From contig NZ_CP102268.1 in NCBI RefSeq assembly GCF_025148285.1, forward strand, positions 1,426,001 to 1,490,000: DNA of 64,000 bases, given 5' to 3'. Under the pieces are notes generated by a model. That model made no database searches and was not told the DNA's origin. It saw nothing but the letters and a program-made list of their open reading frames with translations. Numbering within the stretch: the stretch's first letter is position 1; every line of letters starts with the position of its first letter. The position numbers were made by a program, and so were the translations under genes. Below are positions 50,888 through 60,838 of this stretch, piece by piece. The stretch comes from Marvinbryantia formatexigens DSM 14469 (GTDB lineage Bacteria; Bacillota; Clostridia; Lachnospirales; Lachnospiraceae).

Positions 50888-51607
50888 CTAATTGCTTTTC
50901 TTATACTCATTCGGCGTCATTCCCATAAGCTTCTTAAATACGCGGGTAAAATACTTCTCGTCCTTAAACCCGACCTTATAAGCAATCTCATAGGTTTTAA
51001 AATACTTCTGCTTCAGATAGGCGCACGCGTGCTCTATGCGGACCTGGTTCAGATAATCCACAAAGCCCTTCCCGCAGACCTGCGGAAAGCTGGTGGAGAG
51101 ATAGCCCGGCGAAATCCCCGCCACATCCGCGACGCGCTGGAGCGTAAGCTCTTCGCTATAATGCTCCTCCACATATTCCCTGGCGCGGCTGACCGCTCCA
51201 AAGCTGGCGTTCTCTTCCTCATGCACCTGCACAACTCCGGCTATCTCATCGGCAATTTCCATGATCTGCTTCAGAATATCAGAGGAACGGCTGGGCTTTA
51301 GCATATAGCAGCGGGCGCCGTAACGCACCGCCTGCTGCGCATACTTAAATTCCTCATAGCCGCTTAAGATAATCGTTGCCGGCAGGATTCCCGCTCCCTT
51401 CGTCTCCTTCATGACATCGATTCCGTCCTTTCCCGGCATCTGAATGTCCAGAAGCATAATTTCGGGATGCTTTTCAAATATGATGTCAATCGCCTCCTGC
51501 CCGTTCCGCGCCAGATAAATCTGTTCAAAGCGGTCGGTATGCAGACGGATATATTTTTCCATTCCGTTTCGTATCGTATCCTCATCCTCCGCTATTAATA
51601 ACCGCAC
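50888..51607 (-). CDS. YesN-type response regulator (receiver plus AraC domain)
   Basis: A 239-residue regulator: receiver (IAEDEDTIRNG, phosphoacceptor Asp in MLLDIQMPGKDG, Lys in MLKPSRSSD), then an AraC DNA-binding domain (LTLQRVADVAGISPGYLSTSF, KTYEIAYKVGFKDEKYFTRVFKKLMGMTPNEYK). It begins with GTG at 51607, 4 bases after the kinase stop. With the YesM-type kinase it probably controls the sugar ABC operon to which it belongs. Confidence 0.95.
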   Translation of the reverse strand: MRLLIAEDEDTIRNGMEKYIRLHTDRFEQIYLARNGQEAIDIIFEKHPEIMLLDIQMPGKDGIDVMKETKGAGILPATIILSGYEEFKYAQQAVRYGARCYMLKPSRSSDILKQIMEIADEIAGVVQVHEEENASFGAVSRAREYVEEHYSEELTLQRVADVAGISPGYLSTSFPQVCGKGFVDYLNQVRIEHACAYLKQKYFKTYEIAYKVGFKDEKYFTRVFKKLMGMTPNEYKKSN

Positions 51608-51611
51608 ACGC

Positions 51612-53411
51612 TCACCCCTCTTCCATGTCCGCCGGCAGGCAGACCGTCACCAGCGTTCCCCTGCCCACCCGGCTCTCAATATTCAGTTCAAAGTTTTCTC
51701 CGTATTTCAGTGCCAGACGCTCCCGGACATTTTTAATCGCATACCTGCCGATCCGCTGGCCGGAATAAAACTTATCGCTGTCTTCCTCCCATATCCGCCT
51801 GAGCTGCACATCATCCATACCGACGCCGTTATCCCGGACAAAAAATTTTACAAATGCCCCTTCCATACGCGCGGCAACCGTAATTTTAAAATCCTTTACC
51901 GCATCCTGCATCCCGTGAACTACGGCGTTTTCCACAAAAGGCTGCAGAATCAGCTTCGGTATTTTCACATTCAGAGCCGCCGGCTCCACCTCAAAGCTGT
52001 AATTCATCTGCTCATGAAAGCGGAGCTTCTGGATTTCCAGATAGCGCTCCAGAAGCTGAAGCTCCATCTCCACAGTCACCATACTCTTTCCCTGTCCCAG
52101 TACAAGCCGGAAGAGCTGCGCCAGCTCATATACGCTCTCCGCCGTTTTTTCATCGCCCTCTCCCTCCGCCTGCCAGTAGATGCTGTCCAGCGCATTGTAC
52201 AGAAAATGAGGATTTATCTGTGCCTGCAGGACGGCAAGCTCGCTCTCGCGTTCCCGCAGCACCATCACGTAGTTTTTATTAATCAGCTCGCGGATATCCG
52301 TTACCATCTGGTTAAAGCATGACGCCACTTCACCGATTTCATCTTTTGTGGTAATTTCAATCTGCTGTTCAAAATCGCCCCTGCGAAACTTTCCCATCGC
52401 CACACAGACCTGCTCCAGCGGCTTCGAAATCACATACGAGATTATAATCGTCAGCGGCAGGATGCCCAGCGATATACCGATAAGCAGCAGCAGCGGAATG
52501 TAGGCAATCTCTCCGAAAATGTCAAAAAAGCCCTTTGTGGGCACTACCTTAAAAAATATCCACTGGTCGTCCGTTACGCTGCCTCCGTATATCTCCCGTT
52601 TTCCGCAGCGGACCTGCATGTTTCCCTTCAGCGCCTGCATATTTTCCGCAATATACCCGCGCACCTCTTCATCGACATTCCCGCAGATCAGAAGCTCGCC
52701 GCCGTTTTTTTCGTACAGCAGAATCGCTTCCTTCTCCGACTGAAGCGCATTCCGGCAGAGCTTCTCTATCGCTTCCAGCGAGATCCCGATGGTGGTATAT
52801 CCCAGCATCTGCGATTTCGCCGTATTATAGACCGCCCTGCAGAGAACCAGCTTGTCCGACCTGCTTCCCTGATAGATTTCTCCGTTTCCATGCGGCACAT
52901 ACACCCACAGCCCCTTTCCAAGGAGCGCCTTTGTCCGCTGATAAATTCCGGTAGCGCTGATTTCCTCCAGCGTCGAAATATAAGAGCTGGCGTCCATGCA
53001 GCGCAGATACGGCGTCACTCCGTTTTCCGGATAAACAGACAGCGTCTTGATATAACCCTTCAGCGCAATAATATCCTCCACCATACGCATGGGCGCAAGA
53101 TTCTGCCAGAGCCGGACGTCCCGGCTGACGGCTTCCGGGTCATCCGTGGTGAGAATGCTCCGTATATCATTATTGATTGCCAGGTTCAGAGAAAGATTTC
53201 TTACATCCTCCTCGATAATATCCAGAGAGGACTGCAGGTTGTTAATATTCTGCCTCTGAAGCCTGGCATATTCGTTGCCGGATTCCCGGTAGCGGTACAC
53301 CGTCACCGCAATGCAGATGACAAGCAGCAGCGGAATCAGCACGACATACATATAGAAAACAATCTTCCTTCTGATAGACATATTCCCTATCTTTTCCCGC
53401 AGCCTTCCCAT
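51612..53411 (-). CDS. YesM-type sensor histidine kinase
   Basis: A 599-residue membrane kinase. It has an N-terminal helix (about residues 15-38), a large extracellular sensor, a second helix near residue 300 (IPLLLLIGISLGILPLTIIIS), HAMP (KPLEQVCVAMGKFRRGD), the phosphoacceptor INPHFLYNALDSIYW, and HATPase motifs (ILQPFVENAVVHGMQD, VRDNGVGMD). The ATG at 53411 follows GGAGG by 7 bases and is preferred over an in-frame start at 53444. It is cotranscribed with the sugar permeases and regulator; it probably senses a sugar outside the cell. Confidence 0.94.
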   Translation of the reverse strand: MGRLREKIGNMSIRRKIVFYMYVVLIPLLLVICIAVTVYRYRESGNEYARLQRQNINNLQSSLDIIEEDVRNLSLNLAINNDIRSILTTDDPEAVSRDVRLWQNLAPMRMVEDIIALKGYIKTLSVYPENGVTPYLRCMDASSYISTLEEISATGIYQRTKALLGKGLWVYVPHGNGEIYQGSRSDKLVLCRAVYNTAKSQMLGYTTIGISLEAIEKLCRNALQSEKEAILLYEKNGGELLICGNVDEEVRGYIAENMQALKGNMQVRCGKREIYGGSVTDDQWIFFKVVPTKGFFDIFGEIAYIPLLLLIGISLGILPLTIIISYVISKPLEQVCVAMGKFRRGDFEQQIEITTKDEIGEVASCFNQMVTDIRELINKNYVMVLRERESELAVLQAQINPHFLYNALDSIYWQAEGEGDEKTAESVYELAQLFRLVLGQGKSMVTVEMELQLLERYLEIQKLRFHEQMNYSFEVEPAALNVKIPKLILQPFVENAVVHGMQDAVKDFKITVAARMEGAFVKFFVRDNGVGMDDVQLRRIWEEDSDKFYSGQRIGRYAIKNVRERLALKYGENFELNIESRVGRGTLVTVCLPADMEEG

Positions 53412-53446
53412 TTCTGCACCTCCGAGCCATTTTTCCGGCGGCAATG

Positions 53447-54292
53447 TCAGCCTTTTACCGCTCCCATTGCCACACCCTTTGTAATGTGCTTATTCAATAT
53501 AATATAAATGATAACCGCCGGGGCAGCCGTCAGCGCCATGACCGCAAACTGCACCGCATAATTGGAGGAATACTGCCCGGTAAATTCCAGCACCGAGAAC
53601 GGCAGCGTCTTCCATTTCGGCGAACTTAAATAGGTGCTCGCCATCATAAATTCATTCCAGTTGTTTAAAAATGTCATGATAGATACCGTCGCTATGGATG
53701 GCTTCAGTATCGGCGTAATAATCTGGAAAATAATACGGTAAATCCCGCATCCGTCCATGACAGCCGCTTCCTCCAGCTCCGCCGGGACCGCGCTCATAAA
53801 GCTGGTCATCAGAAACAGTCCCTGCGGAAGGGAAAATGCCACATAAGGAATCAGCAGCGCCCAGATGGTGTCCGTCATGTGCAGCGTACTGTAAATTTTG
53901 TAATTCGGAAGCAGCGTTGCGTGGATAGGAATCATCATGCCCATCAGAAGCAGCGTCTTTACAAATCCGTTCAGCTTCCACTGCATCCGCAGGCAGGCGA
54001 ACGCCGCCATGATGGAAACCAGCAGCACCAGAAGAACCGCCAGCCCGTTGATCAGAAGGCTGTTTTTCAGATAGTGCAGGAAATTTCCGTCCACAAATGC
54101 TTTCACATAGTTGCCCCACTGGATTTTTTCCGGAATAATCAGCAGCCCGCTTGTAAACATTTCATTACTGCTCGCCAGCGAAAAATCCAACAGCCAGATT
54201 AATGGAAAAATCTGGATAACGGCAACAAATATCAGTATCGCCCAGAGGATTACTTTTCCAACGGACATTTTTTTCTTTTCTGTTCTTTTCAT
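53447..54292 (-). CDS. Carbohydrate ABC transporter permease (MalG/LacG type)
   Basis: A 281-residue permease with six helices and the EAA loop EELEEAAVMDGCGIYRIIFQIITPILKP that docks the ATPase. Pairs with the MalF-type permease 3 bases upstream. No ATPase gene is in the operon, as is usual for CUT1 systems that share a common MsmX-like ATPase. Confidence 0.95.
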   Translation of the reverse strand: MKRTEKKKMSVGKVILWAILIFVAVIQIFPLIWLLDFSLASSNEMFTSGLLIIPEKIQWGNYVKAFVDGNFLHYLKNSLLINGLAVLLVLLVSIMAAFACLRMQWKLNGFVKTLLLMGMMIPIHATLLPNYKIYSTLHMTDTIWALLIPYVAFSLPQGLFLMTSFMSAVPAELEEAAVMDGCGIYRIIFQIITPILKPSIATVSIMTFLNNWNEFMMASTYLSSPKWKTLPFSVLEFTGQYSSNYAVQFAVMALTAAPAVIIYIILNKHITKGVAMGAVKG

Positions 54293-54295
54293 ATC

Positions 54296-55180
54296 TTATG
54301 CCCTCCCTTCCGGTCTGCGCTCTTCAAAAATTTTGTTCAGAAATACCGTCGCAAGAAGGCAGATAATGATAAATACAACGCTGATCGCATTGCCGTAGCC
54401 GTACCGGAACGCTTTAAACGCCTGCTGGTACAGATAGGTCGCCGTAAACTGGGTGGCATTGCCCGGTCCGCCGTTGGTCAGAAGGTACACTGTTTCCATC
54501 TGCTTTAAAGCGGAGATAACAGCCATCGTGACATTCACCTGGATGACCGGCTTCATCAGCGGGAGCGTGATGCGCAAAAAGGTCTGCCTCTGATTCGCCC
54601 CGTCGATCGCCGCCGCCTCGTAAAGCGTCGGGTCGATATTTTTAATGCCGGAGTAGTAAATCAGCATACCCCAGCCGAAGCCATGCCAGATAAGCACCAC
54701 CAGCACCGACCAGATCGCGTTTTCCGCACTGAGCCAGTTGACCGTCCCCTTATAACCGAACAGCTTCAGAATATTGTTCAGCAGACCGAAGTTGGGATTG
54801 TAGATAAACTTCCAGAGGTATGCGATCACGGCTACCGAGATAACGTTCGGAATAAAGTACACGCAGCGGAAAAAGGATTCGCCCTTTCCGCTTAATTTAT
54901 CGAGCACCGCGGCTACGATAATCGCCAGCGGATGCTGGATGCAGATAAATCCGATTGCCAGAAGCAGGGAATTGCGCAGCGCCGTAAAAAACGCTTCATC
55001 CTTCATCAGCGCCTTATAATTGTCCAGCCCGATCATATTCCAGGAGCCCATGCCCGAATAATCCGTCAGCGAATAATATACGCTCAGGCATATCGGAGCC
55101 AGGATCGCAAATACAAAAAGCAGGACGCCCGGCAGCACAAGGCTTGTTATTACCAGCTTATTGCTGTACATTTTTTTCAT
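54296..55180 (-). CDS. Carbohydrate ABC transporter permease (MalF/UgpA type)
   Basis: A 294-residue permease with six helices and the EAA loop LYEAAAIDGANQRQTFLRITLPLMKP. It follows the binding-protein gene after a 93-base gap containing a stem-loop, and precedes the MalG-type permease. It is the second half of a CUT1-family sugar channel. Confidence 0.95.
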   Translation of the reverse strand: MKKMYSNKLVITSLVLPGVLLFVFAILAPICLSVYYSLTDYSGMGSWNMIGLDNYKALMKDEAFFTALRNSLLLAIGFICIQHPLAIIVAAVLDKLSGKGESFFRCVYFIPNVISVAVIAYLWKFIYNPNFGLLNNILKLFGYKGTVNWLSAENAIWSVLVVLIWHGFGWGMLIYYSGIKNIDPTLYEAAAIDGANQRQTFLRITLPLMKPVIQVNVTMAVISALKQMETVYLLTNGGPGNATQFTATYLYQQAFKAFRYGYGNAISVVFIIICLLATVFLNKIFEERRPEGRA

Positions 55181-55219
55181 AACAATAACATTCCTTTCTA
55201 ATTATAGCACAAATTATTA

Positions 55220-55250
55220 AGAGCAGCTACCCTGTTCCGGCAGCCGCTCT
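55220..55250 (-). terminator. Stem-loop between binding protein and permease genes
   Basis: Arms around GAGCAGCTACC and GGCAGCCGCTC pair (with mismatches) without a strong T run. Such hairpins often protect the binding-protein message or cause partial termination, so that more binding protein than permease is made. Confidence 0.55.
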
Positions 55251-55273
55251 TTTTCTTACTTATTTAATGCTGT

Positions 55274-56557
55274 CTATTTGCAGGCCGCTCCGATGTCTGC
55301 AAGAAATGTGTCGATGTCCATCGTTCCGTTGGAAACACTCTGAATCTCGCTTTCAATGCAGGTCTTAAAAGCGGAAGGTCCGCAGTCATTGACCGGCGTT
55401 CCGGAAACGCTCGTTGCTTCCGTAACAATATCTACGATCTGCTTCATCAGCTCAGTTTCTTCTCCGGTCATATATTCGGTCTGATCCTGTGCCGACATGC
55501 CGACGCCATTCTCCCAGCCATACTTTGAAAGCTTGTCCGGCTGATACATATAGTTAAGGAATTTAATTGCTTCTTCTTTGATTTCCGAGTTTGCTGACAC
55601 GCCATATCCGCCGCCGTTCCATGCCGCGATATCTGTTGCGGAAGCTGCGCCGCCTTCTACGACCGGCATAGTAAATACGCGGATGTTTGTGCGGATTTCC
55701 TCCGGGATATCCTCGTTAAGCGCCATAGACGCCTCCCAGCTTCCCATGTAGAACATCGCCGCCTGTCCGTTTGTAAACAGGTTCATGGCTGTTCCGTAGT
55801 CCTGTGAATCATAGCCGACCTGGAAAAGTCCCGCATCCGCTGCATCCTTCAGAAGCTGTGTCGCCTGCTTTATAGTATCCGCGGTAAAATCGCCGTTTGC
55901 AACAGCATCCGCTACCGTCGTCTGATAATCTGCTCCTGTAATCTTGTAGAGCACATCGGAAAGATAAACCGCCATCGGCCATCCGTCTCCGCCGTCCATT
56001 GCTACCGGCGCAATGCCTGCTTCTGTAATGGTCTTTCCAAGCTCCAGAAGCTCGTCGTATGTAGAAGGCACGCTCCAGCCGTTGTCCTCAAACATTTTCT
56101 GGTTATAATAGAAAACCGCTACATCTGTGTTTCTCGGAAGTCCGTAAAGCTTACCGTCCTTCTTAAAGCCTTCCAGCGATCCTTCAATGAATTTGTAGTC
56201 CGCATAATCAGCTTCGTTCAACTCTGCGAGCACGCCTGCATCCAGTACCTCATCGAGGAAAGAAGGCTGTCCCCAGATGCTCACTACATCCGGCATTCCT
56301 TCCATCGCATACGCCTTGAATTTTGTTTTGTACGCTCCCTCATCCAGCGCTTCCACTTCAATCGTAACGTTCGGATTCTCCGCCATGTACTCGTCGATAA
56401 TCGTCTGCTCTACCAGTCCCTGCCCGTTTTTACGGTCCGGAAGATTGGAAAACACCTTTAACGTTACCTGCTCCTCTGCCTGTACGGCTGCTGTTCCGCC
56501 CAAAAGACCTGTTACCATTGCCGCTGCCAGCGCTGCTGACCACCATTTTGCTTTCAT
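55274..56557 (-). CDS. Extracellular sugar-binding protein (family 1 solute-binding)
   Basis: A 427-residue exported protein. The signal peptide ends near AAVQAEEQ and no lipobox Cys is present, which is unusual for a Gram-positive binding protein and would leave it unanchored unless another cleavage is used. Family 1 features are LKVFSNLPD, VVSIWGQPSFLDEVLDAG, YGLPRNTDVAVFYYNQKMFEDNGWSVP and NGQAAMFYMGSWEAS. It is the first gene of the sugar-transport and YesMN operon. GGAGGG lies before its ATG. The sugar is not identified, but the nearby GH3 enzymes suggest beta-glucosides or related oligosaccharides. Confidence 0.93.
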   Translation of the reverse strand: MKAKWWSAALAAAMVTGLLGGTAAVQAEEQVTLKVFSNLPDRKNGQGLVEQTIIDEYMAENPNVTIEVEALDEGAYKTKFKAYAMEGMPDVVSIWGQPSFLDEVLDAGVLAELNEADYADYKFIEGSLEGFKKDGKLYGLPRNTDVAVFYYNQKMFEDNGWSVPSTYDELLELGKTITEAGIAPVAMDGGDGWPMAVYLSDVLYKITGADYQTTVADAVANGDFTADTIKQATQLLKDAADAGLFQVGYDSQDYGTAMNLFTNGQAAMFYMGSWEASMALNEDIPEEIRTNIRVFTMPVVEGGAASATDIAAWNGGGYGVSANSEIKEEAIKFLNYMYQPDKLSKYGWENGVGMSAQDQTEYMTGEETELMKQIVDIVTEATSVSGTPVNDCGPSAFKTCIESEIQSVSNGTMDIDTFLADIGAACK

Positions 56558-56634
56558 ATCCTGATCCCTCCTGATTTTCTGCCGTCTATGAAAACCCTTT
56601 TTCCGGTTCCCTCCGGCTTTCTCTTGATGAAATC

Positions 56635-56640
56635 AGTATA
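56635..56640 (-). promoter_or_regulatory. Candidate -10 of the sugar ABC/YesMN operon
   Basis: Leftward TATACT (56635-56640) lies 77 bases before the binding-protein start. No good -35 is visible, which would fit activation by the YesN-type regulator. Confidence 0.35.
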
Positions 56641-56722
56641 GCACCCGTTTTCTTCAGATTACAGATACCAATCTTTCAAAATAGTGGACAATTTTCATGT
56701 ATGCAGACAGTTCCGGCAAACA

Positions 56723-56752
56723 TTGACAAGATAACGGGCATTCCGATATAAT
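56723..56752 (+). promoter_or_regulatory. Consensus SigA promoter of the HipA-like module
   Basis: TTGACA (56723-56728) and TATAAT (56747-56752) with an 18-base spacer, 35 bases before the first gene. Both hexamers match the consensus exactly. Confidence 0.8.
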
Positions 56753-56787
56753 GAAAAAAATAATAAGGAAAGGGACGGCAAGACATT

Positions 56788-57054
56788 ATGTCGTTTTCAA
56801 AGAAATATACGGAAGCAGGTCTGCCTGCGGACAATAATTATCTGGAATGCGGACTGCCCGCTTTTTTGCAGGAATCTGTGCTGGCAATGAAGGAAGCGTG
56901 GAAAAAGCGGGATGCCGGAGAGAAGTATCTGCACTGGGACTGCGACTATTGCAATCTGCAGAGTGATATTAACAATGCGGAGGTAAACCAGCTAATCAGC
57001 ACGGAGCAGGCATGGTACCTCCGGGAAAAATATTTAAGAATAGAAAGGATTTGA
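56788..57054 (+). CDS. Small partner protein of a HipA-like kinase
   Basis: An 88-residue soluble protein without helix-turn-helix or signal peptide. It has a GLPAFLQESVLAMKEAWKKRD helix, an HWDCDYCNLQSDINNAEV core (two Cys) and an end QAWYLREKYLRIE. I recall similar small proteins upstream of HipA-like kinases in Firmicutes. It ends 4 bases before the kinase gene, suggesting a coupled two-gene unit. It could be an antitoxin or an assembly partner, by analogy with the small HipS protein of HipBST, but no sequence link to HipS is visible. Confidence 0.7.
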   Translation: MSFSKKYTEAGLPADNNYLECGLPAFLQESVLAMKEAWKKRDAGEKYLHWDCDYCNLQSDINNAEVNQLISTEQAWYLREKYLRIERI

Positions 57055-57058
57055 AAGA

Positions 57059-57967
57059 ATGGCGGTGACTGATTTTACGCATCTTCCCAGACGGAATAAA
57101 ATGTATGCGGGTGCAAACGGAAGTAAAATATGCGTTATATATGAAAATGCCCCATATATGCTGAAGTTTCCTCCTTTGGCAAAGCAGAATAAGGAAATGA
57201 GTTACAGCAACAGCTGTTTTTCAGAATATCTTGGCTGCCAGATTTACGAAAGTATCGGCATACCGGTCCAGAAAACCCTTCTTGGCACCTATACGGTAAA
57301 GGGACAGCAGAAAATCGTAGTGGCATGCAGTGATTTTACAGAACCCGGTATCGTTCTGCAGGATTTTGCCTCACTGAAAAACCAGATGATTGATTCGGAA
57401 CGGAACGGTTACGGCACTGAACTGTCAGATATTCTTCTGACCTTCGAAGAGCAGACTGCCATTGATTCGTCAGCTCTTGCTGCACGCTTCTGGGATATGT
57501 TTATTGTAGATGCTTTTATCGGAAACTGGGACCGGCATAACGGCAACTGGGGTTTTCTGTACGACACCAGAACAGATGATATGACACTTGCCCCCGTTTT
57601 CGACTGCGGAAGCTGTCTCTATCCCCAGGCCGATGAAACTATTATGCAGACTGTACTGGAGCAGCCCGACGAACTGCATTTCCGCATTTATGAAATCCCA
57701 ACCTCTGCCATTATGTTAAACGGCAAAAAAATCAAATACTATGATTTTATATCCTCTCTTCAGAATGAGGATTGTAACCGTGCGCTGCAGCGTATCGTAC
57801 CCCGGATTGATATGGAACATATCCAGCAGATTGTGGAGGGCACACCTTTTCTCAGCACTCTGCAGCGCCGGTTTTACCTTACCATGCTGACAGAGAGAAA
57901 ACGGCTTATTTTAGATTTCTCCCTCTCAGCACTGGTAAAGCGAGGCAGCAGACAGACTGATATCTGA
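57059..57967 (+). CDS. HipA/CtkA-like serine/threonine kinase
   Basis: A 302-residue kinase-fold protein. The N-terminal lobe includes YMLKFPPLAKQNKEMSYSNS and EYLGCQIYESIGIPVQKT. The catalytic loop is FIGNWDRHNGNWG and the metal-binding loop is PVFDCGSCLYPQ, equivalent to the HipA H-x-D-x-N and DFG-like elements. HipA-type kinases phosphorylate translation factors such as GltX and cause growth arrest. This protein is shorter than E. coli HipA (440 residues) and has no HipB-like repressor beside it. It is transcribed with the 88-residue protein. Confidence 0.85.
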   Translation: MAVTDFTHLPRRNKMYAGANGSKICVIYENAPYMLKFPPLAKQNKEMSYSNSCFSEYLGCQIYESIGIPVQKTLLGTYTVKGQQKIVVACSDFTEPGIVLQDFASLKNQMIDSERNGYGTELSDILLTFEEQTAIDSSALAARFWDMFIVDAFIGNWDRHNGNWGFLYDTRTDDMTLAPVFDCGSCLYPQADETIMQTVLEQPDELHFRIYEIPTSAIMLNGKKIKYYDFISSLQNEDCNRALQRIVPRIDMEHIQQIVEGTPFLSTLQRRFYLTMLTERKRLILDFSLSALVKRGSRQTDI

Positions 57968-57982
57968 AGCCGGCATAAGCCT

Positions 57983-60838
57983 TTATCCCAACAACCTCTT
58001 AAAGACACCCGCCAGACCAGAGGCGGGCTTTGCAATGTATCCGCACTCATAAAAATGGCGGAGGTAGCTCTTCATCAGCGCAGCGTCCACCGGCGGACAG
58101 GTAATGCCGCTTCCCGCCAGCAGCCTGTCGGTGTTGCCGGTATCGAACTCTGCCTGGCGCACACCGAAGCGTTCCACCATATTCTCGCCCGCCTGCCGCT
58201 TATCCGTGAACAGGCAGGATAAGATGCGCAGCACATTCTCCTCATTGGAGCAGGCCTCCAGCTTCTGACACCACTGTTCGAACGGAAGATGACCGACCCG
58301 GTAGCCGAGACGGTTTAAAAGCGCATAAAAATCCTTCATCGGCATCAGATGCCCGTTAATGATATTAAACGCCTGCCCGGCGGAAGCCGTCTGAAAGGCA
58401 ATGCACACAATCGCATCCGCCACATAATCGACCGGCGTCAGATGAAGATTTACCTCGATTTCCGGCACACAGCCCATCTGGATACATCCCACGATGGAGC
58501 GGCTGATTAAGTCTTCCAGCTTCCAGATACCGTCCTTCAGGGTACCGGTAATATCTCCCGGACGGTAGATACTGACGCGCAGTCCCCGCTCCTGTGCGAT
58601 CCGCACAAGTTTTTCCGCTACCCATTTCGTCTCGGAATATCCAAGGAAATAGCCGTCCGGCGATTCCAGCGGGTCGTTTTCCATGACGTGCCGCTCAAAA
58701 TGGCTTGGATTATCATAAACACTGTAGGAAGAAATATAATGGAAATATTTCGCGCGTCCCCGGCAGGCAAAGCGCAGCGCCTCTATGGTTCCCTCCACAT
58801 TCGTGCGCTTCATCTGCGTATACGGGAACACAAAATTCAGAATCGCCCCGTTGTGGATGACCATGTCTATCTCCTGCGAAAGGGATTCGTACAGCCCGGA
58901 CGCAATTCCCAGATTCGGCAGATTCAGATCCCCCGGCACCGGAATGATATATTTTCTATATTCCTCCTCCCAGCAGTGGAAACGGCGCATATTCTTTTCG
59001 ATCCGCTCCATCAGATTTTCCGTGGAAGAGCCGCGCCCGTGGCAATATACCTTTATGCCGCTGCCGCCCTTCTGCCGTATCAGAGAGCGCATCAGATACG
59101 CACCCAGAAAGCCGGTCGTCCCCGTAACCAGAATGTTTCTGCATTCCCTGGGACTGCACGCATAGCCGCTTTGCAAACGGACGTCCTCATCCAGCCTGCA
59201 CTCCGCGCGCAGATCCAGCTTCCGGCTCTTTACATCGCCGTTTAACAGGGCACTGATATAGCCGGAGATTCCCTCTATCGTGGGCGCCGCCGCGATTTCC
59301 CGCAAATCGATATTAATATCCAGGTCATTTTCCAGCTCGCAGACCAGCTCCATCAGACGCAGCGAATCGCCGCCTTTTTCCATGAAGCTGTCCTCCGGAC
59401 CAAATTCCGTGCCCGGCAGAAGCAGTTCAAACATATTCCGTACAATCGGGCGGACGTCCTCCGGGGACGGATTTTCCGGAAGCACCACCTTTTTCCGTTC
59501 AGCTTCCGCAGCCGCCTTTCCTTCCGCCGCATCGCCGTGCTTCTGCGTACTGAACAGAACCTTCAGACGGTTCGCCTCATAATTATCCCTTGCCGCCAGC
59601 GTTTTTATCTTCTGGTTATCGGTCCGCGGCAGACTGCCCGTCTCCACAAAAACAACGTCCATAAAGGAAAACCCGAAGGTATGGGAAACAGCCTTATTAA
59701 TCTGTGCCGCAATTCCCTTAAAATCAGCGGCAGGCTCACATTCCGCGCAGAGAACCGGGCGCTCGCCGCCGTTCTGGCTTACGGAAAACAGCGCAATAGC
59801 GTTCATAGGCAGTGCGACGCCCGCTTCCTGAAGCAGCAGAATAATATCATTCGGAAAAATATTTCTGCCCCCGATAATGATCATTTCCTTGATGCGCCCG
59901 GTCAGATAGAGCTGCCCGCCGTACACGGCACCCATATCCCCGGTGCGGTAAAACTGCCCCTCATATCCGGCAATGGACGCTGCAAAGCTCTTACTCTCCT
60001 GCGGATTTTTCCAGTAGCCTTTGCATACATTGGAACCTTGCAGGTAAATTTCTCCGATTTCCCCGTCCCGGCACGCAGTACCATCCCCGCGTACCGCCAC
60101 AACCTTCATATCAATTGCCGGACGCCCTACGCTCACAATCGATTTCCCGCCATCTTCCTCCGGCAGAAATTTTCCTTCGCGGTAAGCATCCAGACTGATA
60201 TCCACGCGGCGGAAATCCCGGCTGGACAGCGTCGCCACACAGACGCACTCCGACAGTCCGTAGCCCGGCGCAAAGGAATCCGGCGATACCCGGAACAGTC
60301 TGCAGAATTTATCAATCGTATAGAAGTCGACAAATTCCGAGCCGTTGATAAAATGCGTCATGGAGGACAAATCATACTTCTGTGCTTCTTCCTCCGTAAC
60401 CAGCCTCGTGCAGAGCTCATATGCGGAATTGGGGCCGGTCGTAATGGTCGCGCGATACCTGGACATCACCTCCAGCCAGACCGTCGGCTTCTGCAGAAAC
60501 TGCAGGGTGGGAATAAAGCAGGCGTGCGCATCATTTGCAAACACCGGCAGAAAAATACCCACCACAAGCCCAATATTGTGATAAAACGGAACCCAGGACG
60601 CCAGCACCTGCTTTTCCCTGTTAAAGTCAAAGATTTCCAGACACAGATCAATACAGCTCATCACATTTTTATAAGTAACCATAACGCCCTTGGGCGCCGA
60701 CGTGGAACCCGATGTATACTGCAGATAGAGCAGGTCGTCCGCATCATGGGCGCAGAGCAGCTCCGGTCCGTGATAAGGCTTTATTTTATCTGTATAAATG
60801 CGTTTCAGAGTAAGCACTTGAAAGAACGCCTGGCGCAT
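57983..60838 (-). pseudogene. FAAL adenylation - carrier - thioester reductase protein, 5' end missing
   Basis: An NRPS-like enzyme that would activate a fatty or carboxylic acid, load it on a carrier and release it reductively. The adenylation domain begins abruptly near A3 (YTSGSTSAPKGVM) and keeps A5 (GYGLSE), A7 (YRTGDMG) and a FAAL-type A8 (IIIGGRNIFPNDI). The carrier has GGDSLRLMEL, and the NAD(P)-binding reductase has VTGTTGFLGAYL and Y-x3-K in GYSETKWVAEK. About 160 residues expected before A3 are absent. The open frame continues to 61543, but only as the antisense of a kinase fragment. The ATG at 60838 lacks a ribosome site. Probably inactive. Confidence 0.75.

Noticed and set aside
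59537-60810. Plus-strand frame of several hundred residues antisense to the FAAL-reductase gene
   Set aside because: No domain is recognisable before the kinase fragment begins at about 60811, and the minus strand shows conserved adenylation motifs throughout.
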